Under the pieces are notes generated by a model. The model had not been told where the DNA came from and made no database searches. It was given only the letters and a program-made list of their open reading frames with translations. From Holophaga sp. (GTDB taxonomy: Bacteria; Acidobacteriota; Holophagae; Holophagales; Holophagaceae), in contig JARLGP010000045.1 of assembly GCA_031292735.1 (NCBI GenBank), positions 1 through 33,471 on the forward strand: a stretch of DNA of 33,471 bases, written 5' to 3'. The translations under genes were made by a program, and so were the position numbers. Shown one piece after another: positions 31,662-33,471 of the stretch (the stretch's first letter is position 1; every line of letters begins with the position of its first letter).

Positions 31662-33335
31662 ATGCCCCACACCGTTCCCGCCGACATCGACATCGCCCGC
31701 GCCGCCACACTGCTGCCCATCGCGCAGATCGCCAGCAAATTGAACATTCCGGAGGAATTCTTCGATCCCTATGGCAAGACCAAGGCCAAGGTTTCCCTGG
31801 ACTACCTGCGCGAGGTCCAGCACCGCCCGCAGGGCAAGCTGATCCTGGTCACCGCCATCACCCCCACCCCGGCGGGAGAGGGCAAGACCACCACCACCAT
31901 CGGCCTCACCGACGCCCTCAACGCCCTGGGCCAGCGGGCCGCCCTGTGCGTGCGGGAGCCCTCCCTGGGCCCCTGCTTCGGCATGAAGGGCGGCGCCGCC
32001 GGCGGCGGCTACGCCCAGGTGGTGCCCATGGAGGAGATCAACCTGCACTTCACCGGCGACTTCCACGCCATCGGGGTGGCCCACAACCTGCTGGCGGCCT
32101 GCATCGACAACCACCTGGCCAGCGGCAACGCCCTGGGCATCGACCCCGCGCGGATCACCTGGAAGCGGGTGGTGGACATGAACGACCGGGCCCTGCGTGA
32201 GATCATCATCGGCCTGGGCGGCAACGGCATCCCCCGGGAGACCGGCTACGACATCACCGTGGCCTCCGAGGTGATGGCGGTGTTCTGCCTTTCCGAATCC
32301 CTGCAGGAGCTGAAGCAGCGCCTGGGCCGGATGGTGGTGGCCACCAGCTACGCGAAGCAGCCGATCACCGCCGCCCAGTTGAAGGTGCACGGCGCCATGG
32401 CCGTGCTGCTCAAGGAGGCCCTCAAGCCCAACCTGGTGCAGACCCTGGAGCACAGCCCGGCCATCGTCCACGGCGGCCCCTTCGCCAACATCGCCCACGG
32501 CTGCAACAGCGTCATCGCCACCAAGCTGGCGCTGCGGCTGGCCGACTACGTGGTCACCGAGGCCGGCTTCGGCGCCGACCTGGGGGCCGAGAAGTTCGTG
32601 GACATCAAGTGCCGCCAGGCCGGGCTGGCCCCGGACGCGGTGGTGCTGGTGGCCACCATCCGGGCCCTGAAGATGCACGGCGGGGTGGCCAAGGACCGGC
32701 TCGCCCTGCCCGACCCCGGGGCGGTGGGCCGGGGCATGGACAACCTGCGCAAGCACCTCGAGAACATCCAGGGCTGGGGCCTGCCGGTGGTGGTGGCGGT
32801 CAACCGGTTCAGCCAGGACACCCCCGAAGAGGAGGCGGTGGTGCGCCAGGCCTGCGCCGAGCTGCACGTCCAGGCCATCGGCGCCAGCCACTGGGCCGAC
32901 GGCGGCGCGGGCGCGCTGGACCTGGCCCGGGAGGTGGTGCGCCTGGCCCATACGGAAAGCACGCTGCAGTTCACCTACCCCGACGAGCTGACCCTGTGGG
33001 AGAAGACCCGGGCGGTGGCCCAGCGCATCTACGGTGCCAATGAGATCCAGGCGGACCGCAAGGTCCGCGCCAAATTCGAGGCGCTGGAGGAGGCCGGCTA
33101 CGGCAGGCTGCCGGTTTGCCTGGCCAAGACCCAGTATTCCTTTTCCACCGATCCGCACAAGCGCGGCCGGCCGCGCAACTTCGACGTGGTGATCCGGGAC
33201 CTGAGCCTTTCGGCCGGGGCCGGGTTCGTGGTGGTCCTCACCGGGGACATCATGACCATGCCCGGCCTGCCCAAGGTGCCGGCCGCCGAAAGCATCGACA
33301 TCGACGCCGACGGCAACACGGTCGGGCTGTCCTAG
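31662..33335 (+). CDS. fhs: Formate-tetrahydrofolate ligase
   Basis: A 557-residue protein, the normal length for formate-tetrahydrofolate ligase. It joins formate to tetrahydrofolate with ATP, giving 10-formyl-THF, in the cytoplasm. Visible motifs are the P-loop [16 protein letters not shown] (67-82), [36 protein letters not shown] and [20 protein letters not shown], all strongly conserved in Fhs. ATG 31662 is chosen because upstream in-frame sequence lies in the HD gene and spacer; a weak GGAAG precedes it. The composition returns to high GC. It is a separate unit from the HD gene. The enzyme serves the methyl branch of acetogenesis, purine synthesis or formate use; no other Wood-Ljungdahl gene is visible here. 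Confidence 0.97.
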   Translation: MPHTVPADIDIARAATLLPIAQIASKLNIPEEFFDPYGKTKAKVSLDYLREVQHRPQGKLILVTAITPTPAGEGKTTTTIGLTDALNALGQRAALCVREPSLGPCFGMKGGAAGGGYAQVVPMEEINLHFTGDFHAIGVAHNLLAACIDNHLASGNALGIDPARITWKRVVDMNDRALREIIIGLGGNGIPRETGYDITVASEVMAVFCLSESLQELKQRLGRMVVATSYAKQPITAAQLKVHGAMAVLLKEALKPNLVQTLEHSPAIVHGGPFANIAHGCNSVIATKLALRLADYVVTEAGFGADLGAEKFVDIKCRQAGLAPDAVVLVATIRALKMHGGVAKDRLALPDPGAVGRGMDNLRKHLENIQGWGLPVVVAVNRFSQDTPEEEAVVRQACAELHVQAIGASHWADGGAGALDLAREVVRLAHTESTLQFTYPDELTLWEKTRAVAQRIYGANEIQADRKVRAKFEALEEAGYGRLPVCLAKTQYSFSTDPHKRGRPRNFDVVIRDLSLSAGAGFVVVLTGDIMTMPGLPKVPAAESIDIDADGNTVGLS

Positions 33336-33471
33336 TGTAGGCCGATCGGAATAGCGGAACTGTCTAGGCCGAATGTGATGTCACGGTAGCTTCAACGAAA
33401 GAACGCGTACGCCGAGCACGCCGAGACTCCGAGTTACGCAGAGACGGCTTCGCGATCAGACGTATCGACCC
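33336..33471. repeat. Downstream spacer with degenerate direct repeats
   Basis: TAGGCCGA occurs at 33338-33345 and 33365-33372. Further on, an eight-base unit is repeated with drift: ACGCCGAG (33409-33416 and 33418-33425), ACTCCGAG (33426-33433) and ACGCAGAG (33436-33443). Such short tandem units are common in dispersed intergenic repeats. No gene is seen before the window ends. Confidence 0.45.

Noticed and set aside
33409..33443. CRISPR-like repeats
   Set aside because: Units are eight bases, degenerate and without regular spacers; there are no cas genes.

Overview
The window is GC-rich DNA, probably from a Gram-negative anaerobe or facultative anaerobe. It encodes an outer-membrane porin, exported enzymes, a ferredoxin-dependent 2-oxoacid oxidoreductase and a formate-tetrahydrofolate ligase. 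Gene style would fit Holophaga/Geothrix-like Acidobacteriota, but this is a guess: there is no rRNA and the first two genes look proteobacterial. I see no tRNA, CRISPR array, transposase or phage gene.

Layout. (1) 1-4379: a truncated alpha/beta hydrolase and an M14 peptidase (minus strand), a tiny membrane ORF, an exported CsgG-fold-like protein and a zinc-binding-domain chemoreceptor (plus strand). (2) 4481-8116, minus strand: an apparent operon korA-korB-ferritin-like-cupin. (3) 8221-15080, minus strand: a six-gene carboxylate operon, in transcription order 2HCT transporter, CoA-ester lyase, CoA-transferase, PDC-hydrolase-like amidohydrolase, DASS transporter, second amidohydrolase. A divergent LysR regulator lies at 15228. 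(4) 16141-21097, minus strand: iclR, DASS transporter, CoA-transferase and a MmgE/PrpD protein with an apparent signal peptide. (5) 21570-31576, plus strand, divergent from iclR: RraA/HMG-aldolase-like protein, D-2-hydroxyacid dehydrogenase, two MFS carriers, porin, exported amidohydrolase and deacetylase-type amidohydrolase. A third MFS carrier and an HD-domain protein follow under their own promoter. (6) 31662-33335: fhs, then degenerate repeats at the right edge.

Taken together, 8.2-31.0 kb reads as a catabolic island for polycarboxylates and possibly their lactones. It has an outer-membrane channel, two enzymes predicted to be exported, six secondary carriers of three families, two CoA-transferases, one CoA-ester lyase, one pyruvate-type aldolase and one dehydrogenase, under a LysR and an IclR regulator. 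The likely products are pyruvate, oxaloacetate and acetyl-CoA. The substrate cannot be named from sequence.

The most striking non-coding signal is a roughly 150-bp promoter-operator-leader block present twice, at about 21281-21435 (before the RraA gene) and about 29526-29680 (before the third MFS gene). Over a 45-bp core the two copies match at 40 positions. A palindrome overlaps the likely -35 box of the iclR operon. These suggest an IclR-type circuit controlling three transcripts.
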